Notes: generated by a model not told the origin, from the sequence alone. Positions 11,865 through 24,316 are shown, counted from the stretch's first letter. The stretch is DNA of 64,000 nt from Limonium bicolor (GCA_023374045.1 CM041782.1:255277810-255341809), one strand, 5' to 3'. Translations and numbers: made by a program.

Positions 11865-13674
11865 AGGCAAATCCTCACTTTCCAAGCCTTTAAACACTTA
11901 GCCAAATTTCTCCAAAACTTCCAACATAATGCACACCCTTACCAAGTTCCATGACTCACTCTTAAGGCCTTAAATCTACTTTGTTTTCTACAACTCTTCA
12001 AGCATTTAAACCACCTCTTTTGCTACAGATTTTGCACAAACCTCTCACCTTTACACAAGTATTCCCATGGTGATTTTCTAAGCCAATTAAATCTCCTCCA
12101 ACACCTAGTTTCTCTAGGTCTTTCCTCTACTCAAAACATCACTTAAACCACTTAGGTTTCCACATAAAGTTTGACAGCACTTGCTTGCTTTACTAAGCAT
12201 TTTCACCACACTAAACATGCTCACAAACACTTCTTCTCCTCTGTTTGGTTCACACACAAAACCACCTCAAATTCCCCTTGTTCACACATATAAACTAGCT
12301 TAGTTCACAAACTTATTTCTCACACTTAAACAACATTAAACATTCTCAATAACTACCATCATTGTAGTATCACAACTACACCCATTCAAGCTCAAGGTTG
12401 TTTATACAACACCAACATAAGTTTTCCCAAGCAAATAAAACCAACGCAAGGTAAGCCCATTACCTTGTTTATTCTCGGTTTTTACTCCTCTTCCTCTTCT
12501 TTCTCTTGTTCCCTCTTTCTCTTCTTGTCTTCACAACATACCAAGGAGCATAGATTGCCAACTTAGAATAACCAAATGGACAGCTTGGCAATCCATTGGA
12601 AGAGTTTCCATCCCTCCACAAGAGCAAGATGCTCACGGCTAACATGGGGAAAAATTCAACGTGAGGGAATTTTCTTCCAAAATTGGAAGAGTTAGCTAGA
12701 AATGAAGAGCTTGTAACTTTCTTTTTACCTTTGAGTATCAAGAAGATGTTGGAGACTCAAAAACACTTCTCTAAGCTCTAAAATGGCCTACTTCCATGGA
12801 GATGAAGATGAATGTTTCAAGCTTTTGAAGGGTGGAAAACGTAGCCCTCGTCGATACGAATCTAACGGTAGTATTTTCGTGAGGTTTGGTGAAGAGATGA
12901 GTGAGCTAATGGAGGAAGAAGGAGGGCTGTGTGCTCACTTGTGAAATCGCCATTTAACAGAGGAGGAAGAAGAAGCTCATCTTGGAGGGGAAAGAAATAA
13001 TCGTGAGTGAGAAGAATGAGAGAAGGTGAGAGAGTTACTTATCTCTTTCACTATTCCCCTCCTCTACTTTATTACTTTGTCCTTTTGTGACTTAATAAAA
13101 GCTAGCTAATTACTTAAGTATAGGTGTGTGTGTAGTTATAAAACTGGTCCCACATTATTAGTGAGCTGGAGCGTTTTTCGTTTTCTTACAGAAAACGCTC
13201 GTTATTTTACCCGGTTTAGCACTATTCACTAACCGGGCCCGTTTTTTGGATTTTTCTCGTTTCTTTATTTTTAATGGTTATTAAGATTCCATTAATACTT
13301 AATTATAGTTATTTAATCAACTATAATTTTTACGGGTCCGTTTGACCACTTAAAGTCACGTTTTCGGGTTTTTCTCGAAAAACGTGCTTTAAACTCCGTT
13401 AGCGTTTTAATCCATTATTTGGATCCGTTTTCTTCGGGAATCATTCCCGTATACTTATTAGGCCTAGCTAAGCCTTAGGAATCCATCTCGGACCCTCTCG
13501 AGATCATATATCTCTTATACTCATTTAACGCGCATTTTAGCGTTTTTCGCTTTTAACGCATTTTCTCTTTTCTTTTGGTTTTATTCTTTTTACCAATACT
13601 CTCAAGGCACATTTAGACCCTTAATAATTTTATTAGAGTAATTAAATCGCCATTTTTAGATCCGGGGTATTAAA

Positions 13675-13679
13675 ATTTT
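13675..13679. repeat. Element A target-site duplication, right copy
   Basis: ATTTT directly after the right LTR, matching 277-281. Confidence 0.85.
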
Positions 13680-14373
13680 TATCTTCAAGTAAGGTTTCCT
13701 CCGTGTGTGCATATGCGCCTCTTACCAAAGTCGGCGCCTCTGTTCTCCATGTCGCCACCCTCTCGAACTGTCTGGGGTTTCGATCTATTCAATCGTACTG
13801 TCGTATCAATTAATTCTCCAACCCCGCGGCTCTAAAAACAATCACTCGTTATGTCGTATCTGTCATCCAAATACTTCCCGTATGTCGGTCAAAAGTCGGC
13901 CCTTCTAATCATGGATCAATGACTTATTTAATTTGATGTGCGGCCCACATGCATGCTTCCTTGGTCCGTGAGTGATTCATGAAGAAATCAGCCCACGTCA
14001 AATTGTGCAAGTGATATAAAAAGTGTTGAGCCCATTTCTCTTCACGTGCATGTTTCTTTTCAATATCAAATAAGTCCAACTTGTAATCACGTGCATGCAT
14101 GAGAATTGAGATGTTATACGTGCCCTGTGTGATGTGGTCGTTTTGATGTCATATATATATATATACTCCTTAGCCGCTTCGATCTTTTTGTCTGATTATA
14201 AAATATAATCTTTTATCTTCAGTGTTTGTAACCTGTTTTAGCATAAAACCATGTGTGAGGAATAATTTAAACATTTAACACAATTAAGCACTTAAGTGGG
14301 GAAATATGTAACATTAATGCCTATATTAATAAATAGTAAAGCATATAAACATAGATAAATTTTCCACTTATCA
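13680..14373 (-). repeat. Element D left (3') LTR, second part
   Basis: Resumes D's LTR after element A; matches 20024-20292 plus 34700-35126. It contains the CCCAC at 13944-13948 that marks the empty site for element B. In element orientation the LTR begins TGATAAGTGG at 14373. An alternating (TA)n tract lies near 14150-14165. Confidence 0.9.
14150..14165 (-). promoter_or_regulatory. TATA-like tract of D LTR
   Basis: Alternating TA run about 210 bases into the LTR in element orientation, where a U3 core promoter would lie. The equivalent tract in the right LTR is near 34904-34918. Position and composition are the only support. Confidence 0.4.
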
Positions 14374-14410
14374 ACTACCCCACACTTAGCTTTTGCTTGT
14401 CCTCAAGCAA
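14374..14410 (-). other. Element D polypurine tract region
   Basis: On the minus strand, GAGGACAAGCAAAAGCTAAG followed by TGTGGGGTAGT directly precedes the LTR. This GAGGACAAG...GTGTGGGG arrangement is typical of the 3' end of Athila/Tat-type elements. Confidence 0.8.
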
Positions 14411-15703
14411 ATAAAGAATATAACTGCTCCAAACCGAAACATCAAACTCCAGGGGTCAAACATAAGTAGAAGGAAAACAAGCAAAATGACAATCAGAAAA
14501 ATCAATCTGCCCTTAGCTATCAGTTTTCGCAAACAGTGAATAAAGAATAGTTTTAATAAAAGCATGAATATACTGAATTGTAGAAACTAAAACACATATT
14601 AGCTTAGGATATTCCACCAATTTCATTCCATTACCATTTGGATGACAAGGGGCGTGAAGTAATGCCTTATTCCGCAATACCTTTCAACACCACGCACTCA
14701 TGATCAAAAACTAAAAAAAACTGCAATTAAATATTTCATATGCAAAAACTTTTCTTCATCCAGAAATAAAAACAAACAATTTATCTAATTAATTGCATAT
14801 TTGTTCCTTCACCCAGACTTTTCTCTTTATCCATATAACGGCTTTGGGCCAACTATCCCAGATCACAGGACCTTAGGTAGGTGATAAAGCACCCAAGGAC
14901 TTAATAACCAGATAAAAGAGGTCTGATACGGTTTAGGAAATTTTTGATCAGAGGACTACCTTGCCTTATCCTTTCATTCCAAACATTCATATCATTCCCA
15001 AGATCCAAAGCTAAACACATTTAGTCTCCACAATTAGCCAATCCATCAAATTTTGGTGAAAATAAAGTAAATTTAAGAAAAACAATTCCGGAAAGACAAC
15101 TTTTAAGCAGAAAGATTTTTAAGGTTGTCATCAGGCTCAATTTCAAACTTCCACAGACATTATCACCCAAAATTCAACAGTTAACAGCAAAGAGAAGCAT
15201 ATTATTTATCACTTGAAAAACAATCAACAACTAGTGGTCTAAAAGTGGTAACTGAAGGTCACTCCCTACCCCACACTTAAAAGTAAACAATGTCCTCATT
15301 GTGTGACAAGGCAGGAGTGAAAAACTCAAAGCCCGCAGAAAACATTAATGTCCAAAGGCAACAGACAACAGAGCAGTCAAAACAAAAATTAAATGAAAAT
15401 AAATCAAACTAAAACTCCCCTGGATTTTATTGTGTTGTAGATGTAGAACGAACCCCACACTTGATGTTGCTCAAGTGTTGAACCTAGTTGTAGAATCAAA
15501 GAAAATTATCTGAAAGGAAAACACAACAGAAGAACCAAAACTACAAAAAGGAGTTAAAAATTAATAAACAAGAAAACCAGGGAAATAACGACAAAAAGAA
15601 ATTAAAACTGAAATTAAAAACTAACAGAATAACATATAATGCTGGGTTGCCTCCCAGCCAGCTGCCCTTCTTTAACGTCTTTGGCTAGACGTGTCTCGTT
15701 CTC
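14411..15703 (-). other. Element D 3' non-coding region, RT-IN absent
   Basis: No frame with RT, RNase H or integrase motifs. On the minus strand it begins just after the protease frame with AAAGACGTTAAAGAAGGGC and GGGAGGCAACCCAG, a segment that normally follows the integrase (or env-like) region in Athila/Tat elements. The remainder is A-rich and includes a second GTGTGGGGTAGGGAG tract near 15265-15280. Confidence 0.75.
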
Positions 15704-16804
15704 TCAAGAGACTCCAGAGGTTTGAGCTATCTTTGGAACCCAACGACAAGAAGTTCGAGAAGCTTCCAAAACTTGTTTCGAAGGCCTACCAACATAAATT
15801 AGTAGTTGCTCACCCCCTGCATTTAAAGTGATCGTACCGTGAGCAACTTCGATTCGAGCGTCGGTAGTTGCTAAGAAGGGTCTTTCAAGGATGATAGGAA
15901 CTGTTGGATCTACAGCCATGTCGAGTACGACAAAATCACAAGGGAAGTACAGATGCTCCACCTTAACCATCACATCCTTAGCAATCCCACAAGGATAAAC
16001 CATTGAGCATTCTGCTAGCTGAAGCGTCATGCGTGTAGGCTGTAAGTCCCTAATCCCAAGCTTTTCAAATATAGTGTATGGCCTGAGACTGATCGATGCT
16101 CCCAAATCAGCAAGATAGTGGTCGAAGTCAATGTCTCCTACTCTGCAAGGAATTGTGAAACTTCCAGGATCTTTGCATTTTTCTGGTAGGGGCTTTTGTA
16201 TGATCGCTGAACAAGTTTCTGTAAGCTGAATAGTCCCTGTCTCAACTAACTTTGCCTTATTAGATAGAAGCTTCCTTAAATACTTGGCATAGTTAGGAAC
16301 CTTCGCAACTAATTCAACAAAAGGAATATCAACAGATAGTTGACGAAGTAAAGTAAGAAACTTATCAAACTCACTATCCTCCTTGGAACGCTTGGTTCTG
16401 TTTGGGAAGGAAACTGGAGGAGCAACTTCAACTGCAGGTGGTGTAGGTGGAGGAGATTGGGTGGCTTTGCAATTACGCTCATTCTCAAGCACCGGTTCCC
16501 CTATATTCACCACCTCAAGCTCAGCAGTTTTACCTTTACCACTCCTAGTAGTTACCTTCTTCACCGTTTCCTTTTCCTGCAAAGAAGATTTTTTAGCCAA
16601 GATATCATCCACCAGTTTAGCATAATTTGGCATAAACTTAAGCACATCAGAAAACGGCATATCCTTAGTTGATTTCATAAAAATTTTAAGAAATTTTCCA
16701 AGTTGTTCATCAAGGTCCCTTGTCTTTAACCTGTCAGGAAAAGGAATATGTTCTTCAAATTTACGATTGTAAACAGAAGAGTAAGAAGGTTGAGTTTTAG
16801 GAGA
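15704..16804 (-). pseudogene. Element D protease-like region of gag-pro
   Basis: It continues the gag frame directly after an in-frame TAG. The first ~45 codons hold a Pro/Phe-rich linker (FEEHIPFPDRL), then repeated PNYAK motifs that are usual in Athila/Tat polyproteins. An aspartic-protease-like domain follows, with DLGASISL in place of the D-S/T-G of retropepsins, then PYTIFEKLGI and a PTVPIILERPFLAT motif. The frame ends soon after the protease fold; no RT follows. It is probably the protease that matures Gag, now lacking its downstream pol. Family assignment (Athila/Tat) rests on these motifs and on the primer site. It could be expressed only if the TAG is bypassed. Confidence 0.8.
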
Positions 16805-18127
16805 CTACTTCTCCTTTGGTGTTTCAAAAACTTTACTGGAGTCCTCAACCTCTTTTCGAACAGGCTGAACTGCAGCAACAAATGGAGCATCATCTTCCAC
16901 AACAGAAACAGCTTTGGCCTGCTCCCTTGGATTCCTCTCCGGATGACTTGGCAAAGCTCTAGGAGGACGCTGAGCAAATTGTTGCGCAAGTTCATCCAAC
17001 CGCTTCTCTATTCTGTTATTTATCTTGTCTTGCTCTGCAAATCTCATAGTGGTTGACTTGACAAATTCATGAATTGTAGCCTCTAAACTCGAAGAAATGC
17101 CAGCTCCACTATTGTTCACTTGATTATTCTGAGCCGAGCCTTGATTGAAGTTATTATGATATCTTGGTTGTTGTTGGTAATACCCCTGATTATTCTGATC
17201 GTTGTAGAAGTTTCCCTGTCTGTTACCCAAATAGTTTATCTCCTCATTCTGATGCGGGGTACACTGACACATACTAGAACTCCTCCCACAAAATTCACAT
17301 AGAGGTAATGACTCAAAAACAACCGGCACATTTGATGTCGAACTCATGAAGGCACACATTTTCTCAAACTGTTTCGACATACTCTCCATCCTAGCAGCAA
17401 GGAGAGCATATGAATCTGCCTCATAAATACTGGCAACTTTCTTTGGAGGAACTACAGAGGAAGTTCTAGCACCACCCCACTGATTAACTGAATTTGTCAA
17501 TATTTCCAAAAGCTCTTTTATACGGGCAATGGGCAACTCCATAAGGCTCCCACCAGCACAAGTATCCACCTGTATTCGGCTCTGGGGGTCCAAGTCTTTA
17601 TAAAACGATTGTAGGACTACTTCTTCCCCCAAGCCATGGTGAGGAACTCTCCTAACAATTCCTTTAAATCTTTCCCACGCTTCAGGAAGAGTTTCACCAC
17701 TATATTGCTTGAAATTAGTAATTTCCCCCCTCATTGTCAGCATACGAGAAAGAGGAAAATACTTTACTAGAAAAGCATTAGCTAAATCGGTCCAACTGGT
17801 GATACTATTAGGCGCCAAAGAATTCAACCACTCTGCAGCTCTTATTCTCAGCGAAAAAGGAAATAGGGTGAGACGAGCTACCTCTTGTGATGCTGGAGTA
17901 GAACAAGCTCCAACTAGTCATAGGAAAGATGTAAGATGAACATATGGGTCCTCTGTGACTGTCCCGCTGAACTGTGGAGCATTCAAAACCATTGTAATGT
18001 AGTGGGTTTTGAATGTCCATTCAACTCCAGGTGGTAATGCAGGGATCACTATAGGTGACGTGAGTCCCTCTACAGTAGGACGAGTGTAGTCATTCATCCG
18101 TCTCTCCTGGTTGACAACTCCACTCAT
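16805..18127 (-). pseudogene. Element D gag (capsid precursor)
   Basis: The likely start is the ATG at 18127, since an in-frame stop lies upstream at 18200. The frame contains the retrotransposon gag core: an N-terminal segment ending YVHLTSFL, then FPFSLRIRAAEWLNSL, SWTDLANAFLVKYFP, and GETLPEAWERFKGIVRRVPHHG, followed by a Gln/Asn-rich tail. The cysteine box that is usually a zinc knuckle reads CEFCGRSSSMCQC and lacks the histidine. Two in-frame stops break it: TGA at 17918-17920 inside the capsid domain and TAG at 16805-16807 at the junction with the protease region. All parts keep one frame, so the damage is by point change and not by indel. Confidence 0.85.
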
Positions 18128-18199
18128 GTCTGCTTTCCCTTGAATAACCAGATCAACTGGTAGTTCTGCAGAACAACTGATTTCTTCCTCTTCTAACAA

Positions 18200-18950
18200 C
18201 TATAGAACCTTTTTCTCTCCACCTCCTGATTCCAGATTAAGATGTCAATTTCTGGAACAAGCTCAAATTCTGGCTCTCCTGCAGAACGAGTAAATACCAT
18301 AAACAAAGCTTATAACAATAAAAGAAAGATAAAATACTAATGCAGATCGAAGTAAATAAACTGTAATTAAAGCAAAAACAACAACTAAACTTAATCAGAA
18401 AAAGAATACCAACTAAACTACCAATAACGATAATAAAATATATCAAAACAAAATAAAACTAACCGAATTGAAATAAAATAGAAGCGAAACAAAAATAATC
18501 AAATTTAAGAAAAACTAAAATATAATAAGTCGAGCTAAAGGAAACAAAAATGAGTAAAATAAATGTAAACAAAACAAAACAAAAACAAAAACAAAAATAA
18601 AATTAAACTAAACAAAATCTATCAATAAAAATAAAATAAACAGAAACAAAATAAAGATAAACAAATAAAAGAGAAACTAAAATAAAATAAAATTGAACTA
18701 AAGAAAATAAACTCAAATAAAACTAATAAGAACAAAATTAAACGGAACAATAAATAATCTAATCTAATAAAATAAAAATCCCATAAATTAAAATGACTAT
18801 AAAAATCAAAACAATCAAATAAACCAAATTAATTATCAAACAGATTAAAAATAATTAAACAAAAAAAAACAAAACAAAAATAAACCAAAAACAAACTAAA
18901 CAAAATAAATAAAGAAGAGAAAAATAGAATAAAGACTAAACTAAATAATC
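18200..18950 (-). other. Element D leader, A-rich low complexity
   Basis: Untranslated leader between primer site and gag. Much of 18300-18950 is AAACAAAA/AATAAA-type low-complexity sequence (T-rich on the element strand). Nothing else recognisable. Confidence 0.75.
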
Positions 18951-18955
18951 GTGCC

Positions 18956-18973
18956 TCCCCGGCAACAACGTCA
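18956..18973 (-). other. Element D primer-binding site (tRNA-Asp type, degenerate)
   Basis: On the minus strand it reads TGACGTTGTTGCCGGGGA. The end of plant tRNA-Asp is complementary to TGGCGCCGTTGCCGGGGA, so three positions differ. It lies six bases from the LTR, and the surrounding context fits Athila/Tat-type elements. Confidence 0.75.
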
Positions 18974-18979
18974 AAAACT

Positions 18980-20292
18980 TGTACGGGTAAAAGCGTATTG
19001 CAGCAAGTGTACTGGTCTATCGTAGCAAGTTTTCCTAGGTAGTATTCTCTAGGTTATCGAACCAAAGGATGTTGTGTCTAGTTTGAGTCATTAATCTACT
19101 AACTAATAAACTGAAAGAAAATAACAATAATAATTCGGGGTTTGATTACAGAAATTAAACAGACAATTTAATTAAAACAAAAACAATTAAAAGTGAGTTT
19201 CCAATAAATCTAAAGGGTGAATCCTGGTTTACTACTTTTCCCTAGTTTATCAATTCCCTTCCTGTGTGTTTTCTAAATTCTATATTGCAACCTCAGACCT
19301 AAATTAATCTAAAACCAGTGTCTCGCAAGATAGATTCTTACTAGCAATTCCCAAATCCTAACTCTCGTTATGAATTTACAAATTAACTAGTAGCGTTAAT
19401 TATTCATCTGGTTTCTAGTCAGTTAATCCCCAGGAATTACCATCTGTAGTTTCACTAGTAATATTCCTATGGTCTAATGAACGTCGCAGTTCTCACTTGT
19501 AAGCGATTCATACCAAATAAACTCAAGCAATAAATAATCACAAGAGAATTCAATAATAAACAAGGAATAAAACTACAATCTGAATAGAATTTATATTTCA
19601 CAACTCAGAAAGAAAAACAATAAACTAGTTGTCCATAATAAAACAAGAATTCTAACAATTACTCAGACATCAGAGTCAAAGAAATAATAACAATATTAAA
19701 AAGAATAGAAAACGTCATCTAATTGGAGAACGATGATGAATCCGGTCTCTGTCTTCTGCTCCGGTCTGTCAAGACTGATTGATAGTTCCCTCTGTCTGTC
19801 TTGGTGTTCTCTGTATCGAACTCTCTGCGTCTAGGTTGAGAATTCTCTTCTGTCGTGTGATGCGTTCTGTAGCTGCTCTCGGTTTTGAATGACCGCTGCG
19901 CGGCTAGGGTTGCAAAATTCTGTATCGTTCCAACCGCCTGGTCTTCCCAGAATTGTTTCGTATATATATTCGAAATATATATGCTGCCGTGTACCCATAG
20001 ATACATCAAATCAAAATAATTTTTATCTTCAAGTGACGTTTCCTCTGTGTGTGCATATACGCCTCTTACCAAAGTCAGCGCCTCTGTTGTCCATGTCGCC
20101 ACCCTCTCGAACTGTCTAGGGTTTCGATCTATTCAATCGTACTGTCGTATCAATTAATTCTCCAACCCCGCGGCTCTAAAAACAATCTCTTGTTATGTCG
20201 TATCTGTCATCCAAATACTTCCCGTATGTCGGTCGAAAGTCGGCCCTTCTAACCATGGATCAATGACTTATTTAATTTGATGTGTGGCCCAC
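18980..20292 (-). repeat. Element D right (5') LTR, first part
   Basis: Begins TGTACGGGTAAAAGCG after the primer site. It matches the left LTR from 19743 onward and continues at 34700 after element B. ATTTT at 20019-20023 is the uninterrupted site that element A hit in the other LTR. The first 760 bases have no second copy in the window. Confidence 0.88.
20288..20292. repeat. Element B target-site duplication, left copy
   Basis: CCCAC, repeated at 34695-34699. Single in the empty site at 13944-13948. Confidence 0.92.
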
Positions 20293-21167
20293 TGTAACAC
20301 CCCTACTACGCACATCACATTACTTGGAATCGCAGCGGAATATAAACAACTAAACAGTAACTAAACGATTGGTGCTACAACGCCGTCAACCACCCACGTG
20401 GTTAACAAGGCTGAATAAATACAAGTGTACCGGTCTGATGATCAGACTCCCGAGCATAGAACTAATAACCATATATATACATCAACAAAATACCGAGTGT
20501 TTACACAAATCCTTCACTGTGTACTGTCACTGTAAACCGTCATAACCAAACATATAACACGCCACGGGAGCACAGGCGCATCCCGGGCCAACATCCAAAA
20601 GTACTCAAAGTAAACTACAACCTAGGATCTAGAGCCACTCCGCTTCTTCAATCCTCATCCTGCAGTAAAAGAAATATGGATCCCCCGAGGGGGTCAGCAA
20701 CCCTTGGCTGGTATGGTTAACGCGCAGCCCATCGGCTACCGGGATGCGCGCAAACTATTTATCATGATGACATGGTATTTATTTTAAAACACACAACTTA
20801 TACATATATAACATAACATGGGTATTGTACACATCATAACACACATCACACACATACAATTCCTTTTAGGAAGAGAACCAACACAATTAGTCCCCATTGA
20901 GAGCCTAGAGAATGTTGCCATGCTCATGCTAAGCTCGTTACATAACTCGTTACCGTCCTGTTAGATTGAACGGTTAACTTAACACAAGGTGCCATGGATA
21001 TAGTGATCCAAGCCCACCGAAATAACACATAGTATGCCCCTGTGGCCCGACGTGAGTCAGTAAAATAGCCTTGGTTAAGCTAAAGGGAAGGTTGGAAACA
21101 AAATTGGAAACACAACCATAACATACAGAGAGAATCGAACCGGTTATGACATCGACTCCCATACTCA

Positions 21168-21183
21168 CACGCGTGGCCGGAAC
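21168..21183 (-). promoter_or_regulatory. Conserved CACGCGTG element in B LTR
   Basis: On the minus strand GTTCCGGCCACGCGTG. The same motif occurs in F's LTR (56651-56667) and E's LTR (49519-49534), and in B's right LTR near 31558-31573. The core is palindromic and resembles plant bZIP/bHLH or CGCG-box sites; the binding protein is unknown. Confidence 0.5.
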
Positions 21184-21657
21184 AGACCGGACTCCTCACT
21201 TCCCCCGTTAGCCCTTGTTAGTAGTTCACCATTGAACTCAACAAACAATTCACGATAACAGGTCAAGTCTTGTTAGACAAACACAAGGGAAGAGAGAGTC
21301 ATACTTAACAACATAATAATATTTAACAACTGTAAACTCTTTACATGGTTTAATCTTACAAAGTCATAAACACACAGAAAAACAGACAACACACAAGCCG
21401 GTGTAATCCGGTAGGCAACAGACTGCAAGAAAACCATACCTCGGTCCTTGCCTCGTTTGGTTTCCTCCGTAGGTCACTCCTATACATAGTTAATAACGTC
21501 CGTTAATTATTTATTTAACTTCAAACTCACTAAGTATTTAACATAATTGTATGACATGTTTTAGTGTCTATATTACCCTAGGTTACCTTCATTGCACACC
21601 CTAGGGTTAACTACTTAAGTCACATTCTTTTCTGTTTTTTTTTTTAAATTTTGGTAT

Positions 21658-22110
21658 GTTCGACCCACCGTCCGACCCACAACTGGGTCGGACCCTTCCA
21701 GTGGTTTTCGGGTCTGAAGAACCTTACCTTGTCCGACCCATGTCCGACCCAACCTTCTGGGTCGGACCATTCCAGAGACATGTCCGACCCATGTCCGACT
21801 CACTCGACTGGGTCGGACCATTACAGAGAATTTCATCGACCTCCGAACATGCATGTCCGACCCATGTCCGACCCACCCTTCTGGGTCGGACCATTACAGA
21901 ACATTTTACTGCCTTACAAACATGCCCGTCCGACCCACGTCCGACTCACTCGACTGGGTCGGACCATTCCAGAACATTTTCCCTCCTTTGAAACATGACC
22001 GTCCGACCCATGTCCGACCCACCCTTCTGGGTCGGACCATTCCAGAACAATTTCCAGACGTCTAACAGAGGCTGTCCGACCCAAACTTGGGTCGGACCCC
22101 TGGGTCGGAC
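21658..22110. repeat. Inverted-repeat array, B left LTR (core GTCCGACCC/GGGTCGGAC)
   Basis: Seven units spaced ~60-70 bp. Most have two direct copies of GTCCGACCC followed by the inverted GGGTCGGAC, with the central spacer AACTT, ACCCTTCT or ACTCGACT. Many are followed by CATTCCAGA or CATTACAGA. Confidence 0.94.
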
Positions 22111-24299
22111 GTCCTCTAAACTTACCCAAACTTTGTCAAATCTTCACCAAACTTCTCCTAAAGCCTCTAAATGTTCCCTAACAACATTTGGTACCCTTAT
22201 ATCCACATGCAACATCCATGAAACTCATTTTCTAATTCCTTAAGTCTTTACTTATCTCCTTGTAAAATTCCTTAACACTTATAACATTTTACACTAGGTT
22301 TCTAAATGGTGTTTCTCACCTAATGATGGCTACTTCCCAAAATGCTTTCTCCTCATCTTAACATCATCTTTTAAGCATTATTTCTCACAACTAACTCCTT
22401 ATGTCATTCTTGAAATCCTTTTCCAAGTTTACACTTTCTCCTTATTTTACCAGAGTTTGCCTAAGTCTTTACCTAAGTCCAAATGACTTTGGTACATACT
22501 AAAACCTCAAGATCATGCCTAAGTCCTTGTTACACTCTAGAACACTTCCTAGTTCATCAAAATTCCTTTAAAACATCTTGAACTCTTTATACATTTCCTA
22601 AATTTCGACATAGGTTCTCCTAGCATTTTGTTACACCAAAGCACATTGTTTTCACCAACAAATAACCAAGAATACTAACAATCCATCAAACACTTTATTA
22701 TACACAAACTTCACTAATAAAGCACTACATCACAATATAGTGCATAATTTAAATTGCATGGCACTTAGGCCCTTAAAATGCATGGCTCTTAGGCCCTTAA
22801 AGTGCATAACCCTTAAACACTGAATTTCCACAATATATTTGCCTTTGACCTGCAAATACACTCAACACACATATGCCTTTTACTAGTCTCTTGAGAACAC
22901 TTTACTAAGTCATTCACCATTTGCTCTTTAGGTAGTTTTAATAAGCATTTATAAGCTCATTTCTCCTAAGGCATTAAACAACATTAGGTTAGTAGATTTA
23001 CCTCTTTTCTAAACAACTTCTTTCTTGTTTCCTTATAAAAACCGGTAGGGTATTTGATTCCTTGTCAAGTTCTAAACAATATACAAACATTATAATGAGT
23101 ATTCAAGCTATAAGCTTCATCTCATTGCAAACCCTAATTTTACATTGTTTCAAAAACATTAATGTAGTTGTTATACCTTGATCTTTGAAGAGAGTTTGAA
23201 TATATATCAAGAGAGGACTCCACCTAGTCCATGAAGAGTTGAAATGAAGCTAGAACAAAGTCACACAAAGAGCTCCATCAATGGGTATTTTCGGTCACAA
23301 CAAAAACATGGAGGAAATGTAGTTTTTATTTGAGATTCCTTACCTAGAAGCAAAGGAGAGTAATAATATGTCAAAATACAAGCTCAAGCTCCTTCAATGG
23401 AGGAACTCTTTGGCACCGAAATGGTGGTCTTGGAATTTTAAGAAGATAGGAATGAAGAGCTTGATGAGAGGAAGAGATTGGTGGTGTTTGTTTTTGATTT
23501 GGACAAGTGAGCTAGATTTTACAAGTGGTCAAAGATGAGGTTTAATGGTGGTGGTGTGGTATTACCGTGAAAGAGAAGGAAGAAGAGAGGTTGAAGAGAG
23601 TGTGGAGCCGTGTGAATACAAGGGATAAATGAGAGAATGAGATAGACTTACTTTTTGAAGATATTTGTAGTAATAAAGTAAAAGTAAGTTTAATTAGTTT
23701 TCTTTATTTACTTAATATGTTAACAAGAGAGTGGTGAGTCACCACACTTAAGAAAACAGGCCCCCATTAATACTTAGGGGTATTTTAGTCTTTATTTGTC
23801 AATTTAATTACTTATACAAACATATGTTACAAAATAGCTTATTAAAATTACTATTCACAAAAACAAGGCACTTAGAAGTGAAATTTTTGATTTCCCATTA
23901 ATATAGCCACCCAAATGTGATATTATATAGTACACATATATATTTAAGAGTAATGATGGACATTTAGCCATTCAAAACTCATTTACAAGACAATTTTTCA
24001 AAAATGTGCTTTAAGACTCCTTAAAGCACATTTTGTGTTTAAACTTGTTTTCAAGCTTGGTTTTCTTTGGTAATTGGTTTAATAAGTTCATTAGTATATA
24101 AATGAGGTCTTGGTAAGTTCATTAGGTCTTAACCAAGTTTATCCCAAGCTTAGAGCACATTTTGGCTCTTATTGACTTTAAAGCACATTTTGTGTTTTCT
24201 TTTGTTTAAATTAGTTTACTAATGTTTCTGAGACTCTTTTTAGTCTTAGTACACCATATTTAGGTGTTTAAACAACATAACTAGGCTTGGGGTATTTCA

Positions 24300-24313
24300 A
24301 TCTACCCCCCTTA
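24300..24313 (-). other. Element B polypurine tract
   Basis: On the minus strand TTAAGGGGGGTAGA directly before the 3' LTR. Confidence 0.9.
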
Positions 24314-24316
24314 AAA

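Larger units (their letters stand above)
282..13674 (-). mobile_element. Element A: LARD-type non-autonomous LTR retrotransposon
   Basis: Two nearly identical LTRs of about 4.27 kb (282-4556 and 9403-13674) enclose 4.8 kb with no gag or pol. It has a 5-bp target duplication, an iMet-type primer site beside the right LTR and a polypurine tract beside the left LTR, so it is read on the minus strand. Long LTRs, a long non-coding interior and intact cis signals fit the definition of large retrotransposon derivatives (LARDs). The near identity of the LTRs indicates recent insertion. The interior is homologous to those of E and F and its leader to that of B, which suggests mobilisation in trans by a B-like element (inference). 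Confidence 0.92.
9403..13674 (-). repeat. Element A right (5') LTR
   Basis: Second LTR copy, matching 282-4556 throughout apart from scattered substitutions and 1-4 base indels. It would carry the promoter and RNA start, as it is the 5' LTR on the minus strand. It is followed by the second ATTTT duplication and then D's LTR. Confidence 0.93.
20293..24299 (-). repeat. Element B left (3') LTR
   Basis: Begins TGTAACACCCC and ends GGGGTATTTCA on the plus strand; canonical TG...CA in element orientation. It contains a CACGCGTG motif (21168-21175) and an inverted-repeat array (21658-22110). On the minus strand there is a leader-like pyrimidine stretch near 23560-23640 followed by splice-donor-like AGGTAAG (around 23340). 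No gene. Confidence 0.94.

Noticed and set aside
21658..22110. CRISPR-like look: short repeats at ~65-bp spacing
   Set aside because: Repeats are inverted as well as direct, spacers are similar to each other, and the sequence is plant retrotransposon LTR.
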